This document shows, in pieces, positions 53,170 through 61,964 of a stretch of 64,000 nt of DNA. The stretch's first letter is position 1; every line of letters starts with the position of its first letter. Under the pieces are notes generated by a model, which worked only from the letters and a program-made list of their open reading frames with translations, made no database searches and was not told the DNA's origin. Source of the stretch: Acidobacteriota bacterium (lineage in GTDB: Bacteria > Acidobacteriota > Terriglobia > Bryobacterales > Bryobacteraceae). The position numbers and the translations under genes were made by a program. Location of the stretch: assembly GCA_029776225.1 (NCBI GenBank), contig JAKOTR010000102.1:62001-126000 (forward strand), given 5' to 3'.

Positions 53170-53532
53170 ATGACAAACCTGGTGCTTCTGGGGATTGGAC
53201 TGGTAGCTGGCGTGTTTGCCGGAATGTTCGGGATCGGGGGAGGGCTCATCATCGTTCCGGCTCTCCTGCTGTTGCTGAAGCTGAAGGAGGCTGAAGCGAT
53301 CGGCACGAGCCTCGCGGCTCTCATCCCGCCCGTGGGGCTGCTCGGCGCGCTCGAGTATTACAACAACGGCTATATCAACATTCGATACGCCGCACTCGTC
53401 GCGGCCGGGCTGTTCATGGGAGCGTATTTCGGAGCCAAGATCACGATCAGCCTGCCGCCGGATGTGGTCCGGCGGGTTTACGCCGGCTTTCTCTTCGTGA
53501 TGGCGGCCCGGATGATGTTCGGAGGCAAGTAA
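53170..53532 (+). CDS. TauE/SafE-type half-size permease
   Basis: This 120-residue protein is read from ATG 53170; ATG 53074 is possible but starts five bases from nadA. It has about four membrane spans and the family motif GVFAGMFGIGGGLIIVPALL. It is half the usual ~250 residues, so it would have to dimerise; such short members exist. The substrate is unknown (sulfite/organosulfonate in relatives). Its 3' end overlaps the convergent gene by 55 bases. Confidence 0.75.
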   Translation: MTNLVLLGIGLVAGVFAGMFGIGGGLIIVPALLLLLKLKEAEAIGTSLAALIPPVGLLGALEYYNNGYINIRYAALVAAGLFMGAYFGAKITISLPPDVVRRVYAGFLFVMAARMMFGGK

Positions 53533-53966
53533 TTGCACGCCTCAGAGGGGGCCACCACTGCGGCCTGCGGTGAAGCAAAGCCGGAGGCGCCGGCGATTTC
53601 GCGCTCCATCCATCCGGTGAGCGGGATGTTGCGGAAGCAGACGCGCTCCTGCAGTACGAGGGAGCGGCGGCGCGTGGCGGTTTCCCGCACAAGCTGGCGC
53701 TGCTCGACACGGATGTCCGCCATGAACTCGTCGAGCGCCTGCCGCCGCACCGCTTCTTCGACCGCACGCATCCGGTCGGCCATGGCGCGGTGCTGCGCGG
53801 CGAGCATGGCGCGCGCCTCGGCTATGGTTTCCCGCTGGCGCGAAATCTCGGCCTCGGCGCGGGCCTGCATGACGACGGCGGTGACGAAGGCCGCGCCGGC
53901 TGCAATCAGCATGGGCATGAGAACCCACAGGAAGACGGGGGATGTCTCGTCCATCAGGTATTTCAT
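53478..53966 (-). CDS. Membrane-anchored coiled-coil protein
   Basis: This 162-residue protein is read from ATG 53966 (MKYLMDETSPVFLWVL). One membrane span (~residues 12-34) is followed by a long coiled coil (EISRQRETIAEARAMLAAQH, RMRAVEEAVRRQALDEFMAD), then a short basic tail. No family recognised. It is the last gene of the minus-strand run that begins with the Omp85-like barrel. Confidence 0.6.
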   Translation of the reverse strand: MKYLMDETSPVFLWVLMPMLIAAGAAFVTAVVMQARAEAEISRQRETIAEARAMLAAQHRAMADRMRAVEEAVRRQALDEFMADIRVEQRQLVRETATRRRSLVLQERVCFRNIPLTGWMEREIAGASGFASPQAAVVAPSEACNYLPPNIIRAAITKRKPA

Positions 53967-54042
53967 CGGGCGGAGACCGCCCAAGGATGCGAGAGTAAGG
54001 TAAGAAGCTCGCGCGGCTTAGGGCAAGGGCCTTACCGCCCGC

Positions 54043-54960
54043 CTACATGGCGCGCTGGGTGCCGTCGATTTTCTGCCCGCTCAGCAAATTGAAGAACCGC
54101 GAAAAGCGGAATTGCAGGTCGCTGAAAGTGAGCAACCCGGCGAGTGCGTGCAGGATCGCAAAGAGCCGCACCTTCACACCGGCCAGAAACCCGAAATGTT
54201 TGCTCGCGTAAACCGCGGCGCCGAGCGCCCAGTCCGAGGCCAGCAGCGCGCGCACGGCGGGCGGCGCGGGCCGCTCAGGTTCTTCCTCGCGGCGGCTGAT
54301 GGCCCGAATTTTCGGGTACAGCAGAATCTTGCGGTTCGCGCGCCGGATCTGAATCGCCAGCTCCGCATCGGCCCAGGACTGCGCGTAGCGCTTGTCGATG
54401 TAGCGCAGGCCCTTGAGGAAGTAGCTGCGCACCATGTAGGCGCCGAGGCCGGCAAACGGCACAGCGACGTTTTCCTGTTCGAGATCTGGAATGGCGGCGG
54501 GGACGAAAGCGCCGGCGCGCGCCACTGCTGCCACGGTCGAGGCATCGGGAAGCTGGTACAGCTCCGGCACGGGCCTGCCGTCCGGCGTCACAAGAAGCGG
54601 ACAGACCGCGACGGCGTCGGTCTGTTCGGTGAGCCGCGCCGCCAGATCCGGGATGGTGCGGGGTAGCACCTCAACGCGCGGGTTGAGATAGAAATAGAGC
54701 TCGGCCTTGGCGGTGCGCATGCCGATGTTCAGCGCCTGCACGAAGCCGAAGTTGCGCGGCAGCGTGAGCAGGACCACCTGGGGAAACTCGCGCACCACTT
54801 CCGCGCTCCCGTCAACCGATCCCGAATCGATCACGATGACTTCTATCTTTTCGCGATCCTCGGAAGCCTCCACCGCCTGGAGGCACCTGCGCAGAGCGTC
54901 TGCGCAGTTGTAGGACACGATCAGCACAGACACTTGGGGAACGGTTTGAGTCTCTTCCAT
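54043..54960 (-). CDS. GT2-family glycosyltransferase-like protein, metal motif lost
   Basis: This 305-residue protein has a GT-A start (VSVLIVSYNCADALRRCL, VIVIDSGSVDGS) typical of rhamnosyltransferase-like GT2 enzymes. The motif that should supply the metal-binding Asp (NPD) is NPR (Asn93-Pro94-Arg95), and the later acidic motif is WADAEL. There are no membrane spans until a hydrophobic stretch near the C-terminus. It may bind but not transfer a sugar, or use an altered mechanism. It lies 45 bases after the kinase-like gene. Confidence 0.78.
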   Translation of the reverse strand: MEETQTVPQVSVLIVSYNCADALRRCLQAVEASEDREKIEVIVIDSGSVDGSAEVVREFPQVVLLTLPRNFGFVQALNIGMRTAKAELYFYLNPRVEVLPRTIPDLAARLTEQTDAVAVCPLLVTPDGRPVPELYQLPDASTVAAVARAGAFVPAAIPDLEQENVAVPFAGLGAYMVRSYFLKGLRYIDKRYAQSWADAELAIQIRRANRKILLYPKIRAISRREEEPERPAPPAVRALLASDWALGAAVYASKHFGFLAGVKVRLFAILHALAGLLTFSDLQFRFSRFFNLLSGQKIDGTQRAM

Positions 54961-55005
54961 CCGAATTGCAATGATACCTCACGAGCGCGGCGTGGGCGCA
55001 TCAAC

Positions 55006-56604
55006 TCAGTACCGGCGGTCAATTCCAACCACTTCCATGCCGCTCTTGCCCGTGCGGAAATAGACGGTAACTGACTTGTGCTGCGCGGGGCCGCGGATTT
55101 CAGCGCCGAAATAGGACCCCGGCGGCAGGTGCGCCAGTTCGCGCGGCAAGCTGACGGACCGCGCGCGCGGCAGCATAGTTTTCTTGCCGGAGAGATTGTC
55201 GAAGGAGAACCACTGGATCGAGTATTGCCGCGGCGGGCTGAAGCCGAACTCCACCCCGAGGTCCTCGAACTCGAGCGTGCCGTTTTCGAACCGGAAGTTA
55301 TCCAGCGGCAGCACGTCTTCCCAGAAAGTAGCCCCGATTTTGTCGCGGCGCGCAATTAGGGTTCTCACAAGCCATTCGCGCGCCTTCGGGTCGCTGTACT
55401 CGCCGACTTCGACGATGGCGCGGATGTCCTGGTCCGTGAACGCCATCACCTTCTTTGCGGCCCAGTAGGTGTCATCCGGACGCGCGTTGCGGAAGGCTGG
55501 GTTGGGGTAAATGGGCTTCCACTGGCGGGGATCGAAGGTAGCGTAGCCGAATTCTCCGAGTTCCGGGTGGTAGGGATCGGGGGTGACCTGCCAGGGGCGC
55601 GGCGCAAGCCCCAGAGTGAGCAACTGCCTCGCCGCGAAAGGAAGATCGAAAATGTACGCATTTCCCGACCGCAATACCCGCGGCCCGAGAGCGCTCGCAC
55701 CAAGCGTGGAGCCGAAGTCGAGCAGGTAATGCTTGACGAACCGCAGCCCGTTCTCCTCGACTACCGTGTCGAGCGTGTTGATCGCGACCGCATCGTAATG
55801 ATTCAACCAGGCGCAAAACACGTAGAGCCCGCGCAGGTCGCGCCGGTTCTCGTGTGGGACGATGTCGTTCGGATCGTCGGACCGCGTGCCGAAATACTGG
55901 AATGGCCCAATGATTTCACCGCCGATGAACCGGCTCGCCATGGCCCGGTAGCGGCCGTCCCTGGAGACACTCGTGCTTTTCAGGATGCGGACCAGATCGA
56001 CGTGCGTCATCAGCCGTTCCCTTCCCTCGGGCTCGAAGTATTTTGCGTCCGGGGCGAGAACGAGCTGGCTGGCCCGGAACCGCACGATGTAAGTCTCCGG
56101 CACGTTGTAGCCGATGGCGTGGAAAAACCGCGAGGAAATCACCTCGGCGGCGGTGGTGATGGACGGGTTCGAGGCGGGATCAAACTTGATGAGGAACTTG
56201 TCCCCGCGCGCGTCCTCGATAATCAGGCCGGGGGTGGCGCCGATGCCCTTCGCGCTGACGATTTTCCAGGGCCCGGCGGTAGAGGGAGGCCCGGCGGCGG
56301 TGGCGCCGCGGACCAGTTCAGTGACGCTCATCGGGCGGTTGAGGTCATGGCGGTTCTGATACCACGCGCTGTCGGGAACCTCGCCGAGCGTGTTGATGGC
56401 GCCCGAGGCCGCATCGGGGTTGCGCCCGGGCCGGAGGACGATCTGCTGCATCATGTCGTACGAGTCGCTGATTTTGCGCGCCTTGAGCTTTCCCACACGC
56501 AGCGGGGGCGGCTCGCGCCACAGCGGGTCGTCGGGGAAGAAAGACTGGGCCGGCGCAGACGCCACGAAGATGAACGCGGTCAGAAGCGCACCGGAACCCT
56601 TCAA
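55006..56604 (-). CDS. Secreted kinase-fold protein
   Basis: This 532-residue protein starts at TTG 56604, overlapping the barrel stop. A signal peptide (ALLTAFIFVASAPAQ) is followed by a kinase-like series in correct order: a glycine-rich turn (KGIGATPG, 119-126), Lys140 in FLIKFD, Glu154 in TAAEV, Asp271-x4-Asn276 in NHYDAVAIN and Asp296-Phe-Gly in LLDFGSTLG. These mirror the beta3 Lys, C-helix Glu, catalytic loop and DFG of protein kinases, and of HipA/FAM20-like relatives. A C-terminal ~100-residue beta-rich part follows. Phosphotransfer outside the cytoplasm is inference. Confidence 0.6.
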   Translation of the reverse strand: MKGSGALLTAFIFVASAPAQSFFPDDPLWREPPPLRVGKLKARKISDSYDMMQQIVLRPGRNPDAASGAINTLGEVPDSAWYQNRHDLNRPMSVTELVRGATAAGPPSTAGPWKIVSAKGIGATPGLIIEDARGDKFLIKFDPASNPSITTAAEVISSRFFHAIGYNVPETYIVRFRASQLVLAPDAKYFEPEGRERLMTHVDLVRILKSTSVSRDGRYRAMASRFIGGEIIGPFQYFGTRSDDPNDIVPHENRRDLRGLYVFCAWLNHYDAVAINTLDTVVEENGLRFVKHYLLDFGSTLGASALGPRVLRSGNAYIFDLPFAARQLLTLGLAPRPWQVTPDPYHPELGEFGYATFDPRQWKPIYPNPAFRNARPDDTYWAAKKVMAFTDQDIRAIVEVGEYSDPKAREWLVRTLIARRDKIGATFWEDVLPLDNFRFENGTLEFEDLGVEFGFSPPRQYSIQWFSFDNLSGKKTMLPRARSVSLPRELAHLPPGSYFGAEIRGPAQHKSVTVYFRTGKSGMEVVGIDRRY

Positions 56605-57824
56605 AACAGATCACCAAAGATCAACCAGACTTGCGGCCCCTCGCGGCTGAAACCCACGTCGAAACGCCAGGTTACAACGTTGCCCTGGCGGATGCGCACG
56701 CCGAATCCGTAGGAGGTGCTCAATTCCTGAAAGGGACGGATCTGTCCGAGGCTGGGAAAGACTTTTCCGGCGTCGACGAACAGGGCGGCGTCGGTTTGAT
56801 CCGCGATTTCCCAACGGTACTCCCCGTTCAGGACGAACATGTTGTTGTCGTAAAACCTGCGGTTGCGAAAACCTCGGAGACTCTCCGCGCCGCCGAGCCG
56901 GGGCTGGATGTAGAACGGCACGCCCTCCGAGCCAAACGGGTCGGCGAAGGCCGCCCTTGCGCGCAGCAACACTTCGCGCTGTCCGTTCAGCAGAGCGAAG
57001 TAGCGGCGGATATCAACATCGAACCGGCCGAATGTAAATCCTGCCGCCCCGGTGTCGAAGAACACCGCGTATTCCGTGAGGAGCCTCGTGCCGCTGCGCC
57101 GGCCCCTCGGATAGCGGACCCAATTGAAATCCAGGAATACGCCAGGATTGATGAAGTTTGTCTGCTGGTCCAGCCCGGGAGTTGTGGCGGGCGTGAAGAC
57201 CTCGTCGGTGGAAGCGAATTTGTCCTTGCGCCCCGGGCCGACGTTGAACAACAGATATCGGGTCAGCCCGCCGGTGCTGATGTTCCTGGAGAGATTGTAG
57301 CCGCTGCGAACCTCGAAACCCGTGTTCTCGAATGAGTAGGCGGTGCGCCCGCTCTTCTGTGAGCCGGGGCCAGGCCCGTAGTAATCGAGGTAAGGCGACC
57401 ACTGGCGCAGCGCCAGGAATTCGAGCGACGCGCGGCCGCCGGCGAGGTTCGGAAAGCCGAACGCCGCATCCGCCAGATAGAAAGCCTCGGTGGTGCCCAC
57501 CACCGAAGTGCGCACCTCGCCCCGTCCGCCAAACAAGCCGCGCCTGAGATACTGCGGACCGGCGGCGAACCCGCCGCCCGGAGCGTCAAAGCGTATGCTC
57601 ACCTCCGGGGTCGGAGACGTGATCCGGTAATACAGGCGGTTCTCCTCGAAATAGAGAAAACCCCGGTGCAAAGCGGGCAGCCGTTCCGGTGTGAGGTGAG
57701 CGGCTTTTTCTACCCGCTTCGCCTCTATCTGAGCGGCGCGCGTGGCCGGGGGTGGATTGGCGGAAGCGTGCAGAAGGGTCGCGGCGGCAAGGAAACATGG
57801 GGCGCGTGTACGGGTGTGTTTCAC
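56601..57824 (-). CDS. Omp85-superfamily beta-barrel without POTRA domains
   Basis: This 407-residue protein starts at GTG 57824, with GGGGAG upstream. A signal peptide is followed by a short N-terminal segment. The rest is alternating amphipathic strands ending in Phe (WLIFGDLF), with the loop-6 signature LGGAESLRGFRNRRFYDNN of BamA/TamA-like proteins. There is room for only the barrel, not for POTRA repeats. It is probably an outer-membrane pore or plug-type insertase/translocator. Its stop overlaps the kinase-like gene start (TTGA). Confidence 0.8.
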   Translation of the reverse strand: MKHTRTRAPCFLAAATLLHASANPPPATRAAQIEAKRVEKAAHLTPERLPALHRGFLYFEENRLYYRITSPTPEVSIRFDAPGGGFAAGPQYLRRGLFGGRGEVRTSVVGTTEAFYLADAAFGFPNLAGGRASLEFLALRQWSPYLDYYGPGPGSQKSGRTAYSFENTGFEVRSGYNLSRNISTGGLTRYLLFNVGPGRKDKFASTDEVFTPATTPGLDQQTNFINPGVFLDFNWVRYPRGRRSGTRLLTEYAVFFDTGAAGFTFGRFDVDIRRYFALLNGQREVLLRARAAFADPFGSEGVPFYIQPRLGGAESLRGFRNRRFYDNNMFVLNGEYRWEIADQTDAALFVDAGKVFPSLGQIRPFQELSTSYGFGVRIRQGNVVTWRFDVGFSREGPQVWLIFGDLF

Positions 57825-58052
57825 AGCTCTCCCCGGAAGCCGGAAAATCGCGGAACGTCAACCCGGCCCGAGCGGCCCGGTTCCCAGTTACCCACATTAT
57901 CCCTGAAAACACGGAGATTCCGCGACTCCACGAGCACCTGCCCCTTATTTTTCAGCTTCTTGCGTCCACTCGGGGCCAATGGGAACCTGAACATAGACCG
58001 GCTGCGGTAGGACTGCACAACCGCGCCGGTGCGGATTCCTGCGGCAGGGGCG

Positions 58053-59411
58053 ATGCGTTGGCTTCGGGCGATCTTCGTCAGGCAGTACTCAAGCATCCGG
58101 CCGGAGGAATGGCCGAAAGCCCTGCTTCTTTCGGCCTACTTTTTCTTGCTGATCGCCACCTATTGGGTGCTGAAGCCCGTCAAGCGCGGTCTTCTGATCG
58201 ATCACTTCAGCCACGATCCGCTCCACATCCTGGGATTCAGCCTGGGCGGCGCGGAAGCCGAGCAGGTAGCGAAAGTCATGAATGTGGTGGGCGCCTACCT
58301 GGCCGTGATCCTCTTCACATGGATGGCGCGCAGGCTGCGGCGCGAGCGGCTGGTGCTGGTCTTCACAGCTCTCTTCGCCGCAGTGTTCGCGGCTTACTCG
58401 CAAGCCGTCGATCATCCCGGCGAGTTTACCGTCTGGTCGCTCTACATGTTAGGCGACCTGTTCAACACGCTCATGGTCGGGTTGTTCTGGGCGTACACCA
58501 ACGATCTCACGACGGCGGGCGGCGCAAAGCGCACGTACAACGTGATCGGGTTGGGCGGCGTGCTGGGCGGCTTTGCCGGAGCCTCGATGGTCAGCATCCT
58601 GGTCCAGGATTTCGGAAGGGCCCCTCTGATGCTGCTATGCATCGTGCCCATGGCCGGGATCGCAGTGATCGCGGTCCTGATGCGGCGGCTGGACAGAAGC
58701 CCTCGGCCGGTCGCGCCGCCTCCGCAGCCACACAACATCAGCGCAGCCATTGAAGGCGGGCAGCTGGTTCTTCGGTCGTGGTATCTGGTGTCGATCGCGG
58801 GCCTGGTGGCGAGCTATGAGCTGGTCTCGAGCGTGGTCGACTTCCAATTGGCGGTCACGGTGGAGCGCACTATCTCAGACGCGCTTGCCAAGGACGCGTT
58901 CTTCGCCACCGTGGGACAGGCGATCGGCATTATGTCGGTCCTGGTTCAGTTGCTGCTCACCGGCTTCGTAATGCAGAAGTACGGATTGCGCGCCGCTCTG
59001 CTGTTTCTGCCGGTGGCCGTGGCCCTGGGCTCGTTGGGATTCCTCGCGATGCCGGCCCTGGCGTTCGCCGCGGCCATTTCCGTCAGCGACAACGCGCTGA
59101 ATTACTCGATCAACCAGTCGGCCAAAGAGGCGCTTTACACGCCGACCTCGGCCGACGAGAAGTACAAGGCGAAGGCGTTCATCGACATGTTCGTGCAGCG
59201 AATGGCCAAGTCCGGCTCCGTGGTGTTCAACCTCGGTTTAAGTGCCGTCGCGGTGACGGCGGTGCGCTGGCTTTCGCTGGTCACGCTGGCCATCGTCGCG
59301 ATCTGGCTCATCATGGTTTTCGCGGCGTCGCGCGGCTTCCGGCGCCTGACGGAGCGGAGCACGAAGCGAGACGACTCTCCCGTATGGGGAGAGGGAAGCG
59401 AGGCGGCATAG
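58053..59411 (+). CDS. NTP/NDP-exchange-type (ATP/ADP translocase-like) transporter
   Basis: This 452-residue protein is read from ATG 58053 (MRWLRAIFVRQ); GTG 58029 is also open. It has about 12 membrane spans, with EEWPKALLLSAYFFLLIATY, YWVLKPVKRGLLI and the block AKEALYTPTSADEKYKAKAF. These match the ADP/ATP carrier-like group within the MFS that is found outside obligate intracellular bacteria. The substrate here is unknown. It is divergent from the Omp85 operon. Confidence 0.8.
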   Translation: MRWLRAIFVRQYSSIRPEEWPKALLLSAYFFLLIATYWVLKPVKRGLLIDHFSHDPLHILGFSLGGAEAEQVAKVMNVVGAYLAVILFTWMARRLRRERLVLVFTALFAAVFAAYSQAVDHPGEFTVWSLYMLGDLFNTLMVGLFWAYTNDLTTAGGAKRTYNVIGLGGVLGGFAGASMVSILVQDFGRAPLMLLCIVPMAGIAVIAVLMRRLDRSPRPVAPPPQPHNISAAIEGGQLVLRSWYLVSIAGLVASYELVSSVVDFQLAVTVERTISDALAKDAFFATVGQAIGIMSVLVQLLLTGFVMQKYGLRAALLFLPVAVALGSLGFLAMPALAFAAAISVSDNALNYSINQSAKEALYTPTSADEKYKAKAFIDMFVQRMAKSGSVVFNLGLSAVAVTAVRWLSLVTLAIVAIWLIMVFAASRGFRRLTERSTKRDDSPVWGEGSEAA

Positions 59412-59434
59412 GTCCTCCCCGCCGCTGCGCCAAC

Positions 59435-60475
59435 TCACGGATTCCAGGTCAGAGAGAGTGCGTACGTACGCGTGCTCGGGCTGAACGTGATGCCGGGCGT
59501 CGGGATGGCACGCGACCGCTCCCGAATGGGCGCGCCGCCCAGAGACGGATCGTGGTGCCTTCGATAAATGAAGGCGCCGATCAGGTTTCCAATCACCGCC
59601 CCAGCGATCACGTCCGAAGCAAAATGGCGCCGGGCGGCGATCCGCGACGCGCTCACCGTGACCGGAAGCGCATAGATGCCGTAGCGGATCCATTTGTTGT
59701 CGTAGTATTCGCGCGAAATGATGGCCGCCACTGCCCACGTGCCGGCCGCGTGCCCGGAGGGAAACGACTGCTGGCCGCTAAAAAAATTTCCTTTGCCCGC
59801 GCCGTAATCCGGACGCTCTCTTCCGAACGCCCACTTCGACATCTGAACGACGGACTCCGTATGGAGCAGCGCCGCGGCCGACAACAGGCCGGTTTCCGTC
59901 GCGCGGCGGTTGCCGCCGAGCTTTCCGGCCAGCAGGAAAGATGCCGTGAGCCCGCCCAGTGCGTAGTACGTGCCGGCGTGCGACACTGCACGCCCGACGT
60001 TTACCTGAGTGGAAGAGTTCGGCAGAGCGCCGGCCACGCGGTGGTCAAACTGGCTCATCGCCACGGTAGCGCCGATCGCCGGCAACAGCCACGGCAGATG
60101 GCTCTTTTGGACTTTCATCGGGGCCAGCCAGATGTCCCTTTGATCCTTCAGCAGCGTGTTGATCGCGGAAGCCCACGCGGGACCGTCCAGTCCGAGAGAC
60201 GATGACGCTTTCGGAACGGGCGGAGGCGCCTCGTCACTACCAGAAGGCCATCCCGGAGAGCTTGCGGGCTGCGGCAATTGCGTATCAAGCGGCGCTGCGA
60301 GGCGGGAAGGTGGAACAAAAAACTCCGTCCGGCTTGTTACGGTGCTGCTTTCGAGGCCGCTTTGCGCCGCGGCCGGCTCCCCAAACTGCACTCCGGCCGC
60401 GTTGGATGAGAACGAGATCGCGAGCAGGAAGAACGGCAGGAGGGAAACAAAACTGCATTTCCCTGAATACAACAT
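59435..60475 (-). CDS. Secreted PAP2-family phosphatase
   Basis: This 346-residue protein is read from ATG 60475 (MLYSGKCSFVSLLPFFLLA), which gives a signal peptide. A Pro/Ser-rich stretch precedes the PAP2 core with its three motifs in order: KWAFGRERP, SFPSGHA and SRIAARRHFASD. The C-terminus resembles an outer-membrane-type end. It dephosphorylates lipid phosphates in its family. It follows the sulfatase gene on the same strand after a gap of about 100 bases. Confidence 0.88.
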   Translation of the reverse strand: MLYSGKCSFVSLLPFFLLAISFSSNAAGVQFGEPAAAQSGLESSTVTSRTEFFVPPSRLAAPLDTQLPQPASSPGWPSGSDEAPPPVPKASSSLGLDGPAWASAINTLLKDQRDIWLAPMKVQKSHLPWLLPAIGATVAMSQFDHRVAGALPNSSTQVNVGRAVSHAGTYYALGGLTASFLLAGKLGGNRRATETGLLSAAALLHTESVVQMSKWAFGRERPDYGAGKGNFFSGQQSFPSGHAAGTWAVAAIISREYYDNKWIRYGIYALPVTVSASRIAARRHFASDVIAGAVIGNLIGAFIYRRHHDPSLGGAPIRERSRAIPTPGITFSPSTRTYALSLTWNP

Positions 60476-60574
60476 TTTTTCAGCATACAACGAAGCGGTA
60501 ATTTGCCGTCTTAAGATTTCTCCACGTAACGGGAACACGCCGTTTCCGCGCCCGCGGCTATTGGAAATTGCAGC

Positions 60575-61954
60575 TCAAATTGCCCGCTTTTTCGCCTCTT
60601 CGGGTGTTAAAATCGGCCATTCATACGACTCTGTGCGCGCGCTCGCCATGATCTCCGTAATGCGCCGGACGACATCCGGATGCCGCGCCGCCACGTTGTT
60701 GCGCTCGCCGGGATCGCTCTCGAGATCGTAGAGCTCCACCGGTTCTTTCGGCCCGAGGCGAATTCCTTTCCAGTTCCCCATCCGCACGGCCTGATGGAAG
60801 CCCGCCTCGTGGAACTCCCAGTAGAAATACTCGTGCGGCTTTTGCGAACCGCCCAGCAACACCGGAACGATGGATTGCCCGTCAATTCCGCGCGGCGTCT
60901 CCGCGCCCGCCAGTTCCGCCGCCGTGGGCAGGAAATCCCAGAACGCCCAGGGGAACGAGCTGACCGAACCGGGCTTGATGCGTCCCGGCCACCGCGCCAG
61001 CATCGGAACGCGGATGCCGCCTTCGGTCAGGTCGCGCTTGATGCCTCGGAACGGGCCGCTGCTCTGGAAGAATTCCGCCGAGTGCCCGCCTTCTTTGTGC
61101 GGGCCGTTGTCGCTCGCAAAAATCACCAGCGTGTTATCGTCGAAGCCGCGCTGCCGGATCGCCTCCATCACTTTCCCGATGTCCGCGTCCATGCGCGTGA
61201 TCATCGCGGCGAAATTCTTCTCCGGCTGCGGCCACGGCCTGTTTGTGTAGGGCTCGTCGCTGGGCACTTCCATGCCATTGCCGGTGTCGCGGCCGAGTTC
61301 GTTATTGGCGTGCGGAGCCGTGTAGCAGAGGTGGAGGAAAAACGGTTGTCCCGCGGGCTGCCGCTCGATGAACTCTACGGCTCGCCGGGTGAACAGGTCG
61401 GGGGCGTAGTCCTTCTTCTGCGTCCCCATGTTTCCGCGGCAGATATAGGCGGTCTCGTTCTCAAGCAGGTGCTCCGGATAGTAGTTGTGGGCGTGGAGCT
61501 GGCTGAAGTATCCGAACCACTCGTCGAAGCCCTTGCGGGTCGGGTAGCCGCTGGAGCCGAGCTGCCCGAGCGACCACTTGCCGATCAGGGCCGTGCGGTA
61601 ACCGGCTCTCTTCAGCACCTCGGCAACGGTGATGTCGGTCGGGCGCAAAGGCAGATCCGGGTACTTGTTGCCCCGCGTGCGCGCGTGGCCGGTGTGGAGG
61701 CCCGTCATCAGGCAGCATCGGGAAGGAGCGCAAACCGTGCTGCCCGCGTAGGCTTGCGTGAACCGCATGCCTTCCGCAGCCATCCTGTCCAGGTTGGGCG
61801 TCTGAATCTGCTTCTGTCCGTAACAGCCCAAATCGCCGTACCCGAGATCGTCCGCCAGGATGAGGACGATGTTCGGCCGCCGCGTTTGGGCCGGGGAAAC
61901 CGCCGGCAATAGCGGGCTCGCAACCGCTAACCTAAGGAACTCGGAGCGTGTCAT
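60575..61954 (-). CDS. Arylsulfatase-type sulfatase (Cys-type)
   Basis: This 459-residue protein has the sulfatase signature CAPSRCCLMTG, with Cys75 as the residue converted to formylglycine. Metal ligands are ADD (34-36) near the start and FASDNGPHKEGGH later. The N-terminus (MTRSEFLRLAVASPLLPA) is a signal peptide resembling a Tat signal but without the twin Arg. Carbohydrate sulfate or sulfate-ester substrates are typical. It sits behind DUF4832 genes, suggesting glycan use (inference). Confidence 0.92.
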   Translation of the reverse strand: MTRSEFLRLAVASPLLPAVSPAQTRRPNIVLILADDLGYGDLGCYGQKQIQTPNLDRMAAEGMRFTQAYAGSTVCAPSRCCLMTGLHTGHARTRGNKYPDLPLRPTDITVAEVLKRAGYRTALIGKWSLGQLGSSGYPTRKGFDEWFGYFSQLHAHNYYPEHLLENETAYICRGNMGTQKKDYAPDLFTRRAVEFIERQPAGQPFFLHLCYTAPHANNELGRDTGNGMEVPSDEPYTNRPWPQPEKNFAAMITRMDADIGKVMEAIRQRGFDDNTLVIFASDNGPHKEGGHSAEFFQSSGPFRGIKRDLTEGGIRVPMLARWPGRIKPGSVSSFPWAFWDFLPTAAELAGAETPRGIDGQSIVPVLLGGSQKPHEYFYWEFHEAGFHQAVRMGNWKGIRLGPKEPVELYDLESDPGERNNVAARHPDVVRRITEIMASARTESYEWPILTPEEAKKRAI

Positions 61955-61964
61955 AAGGCGTATT

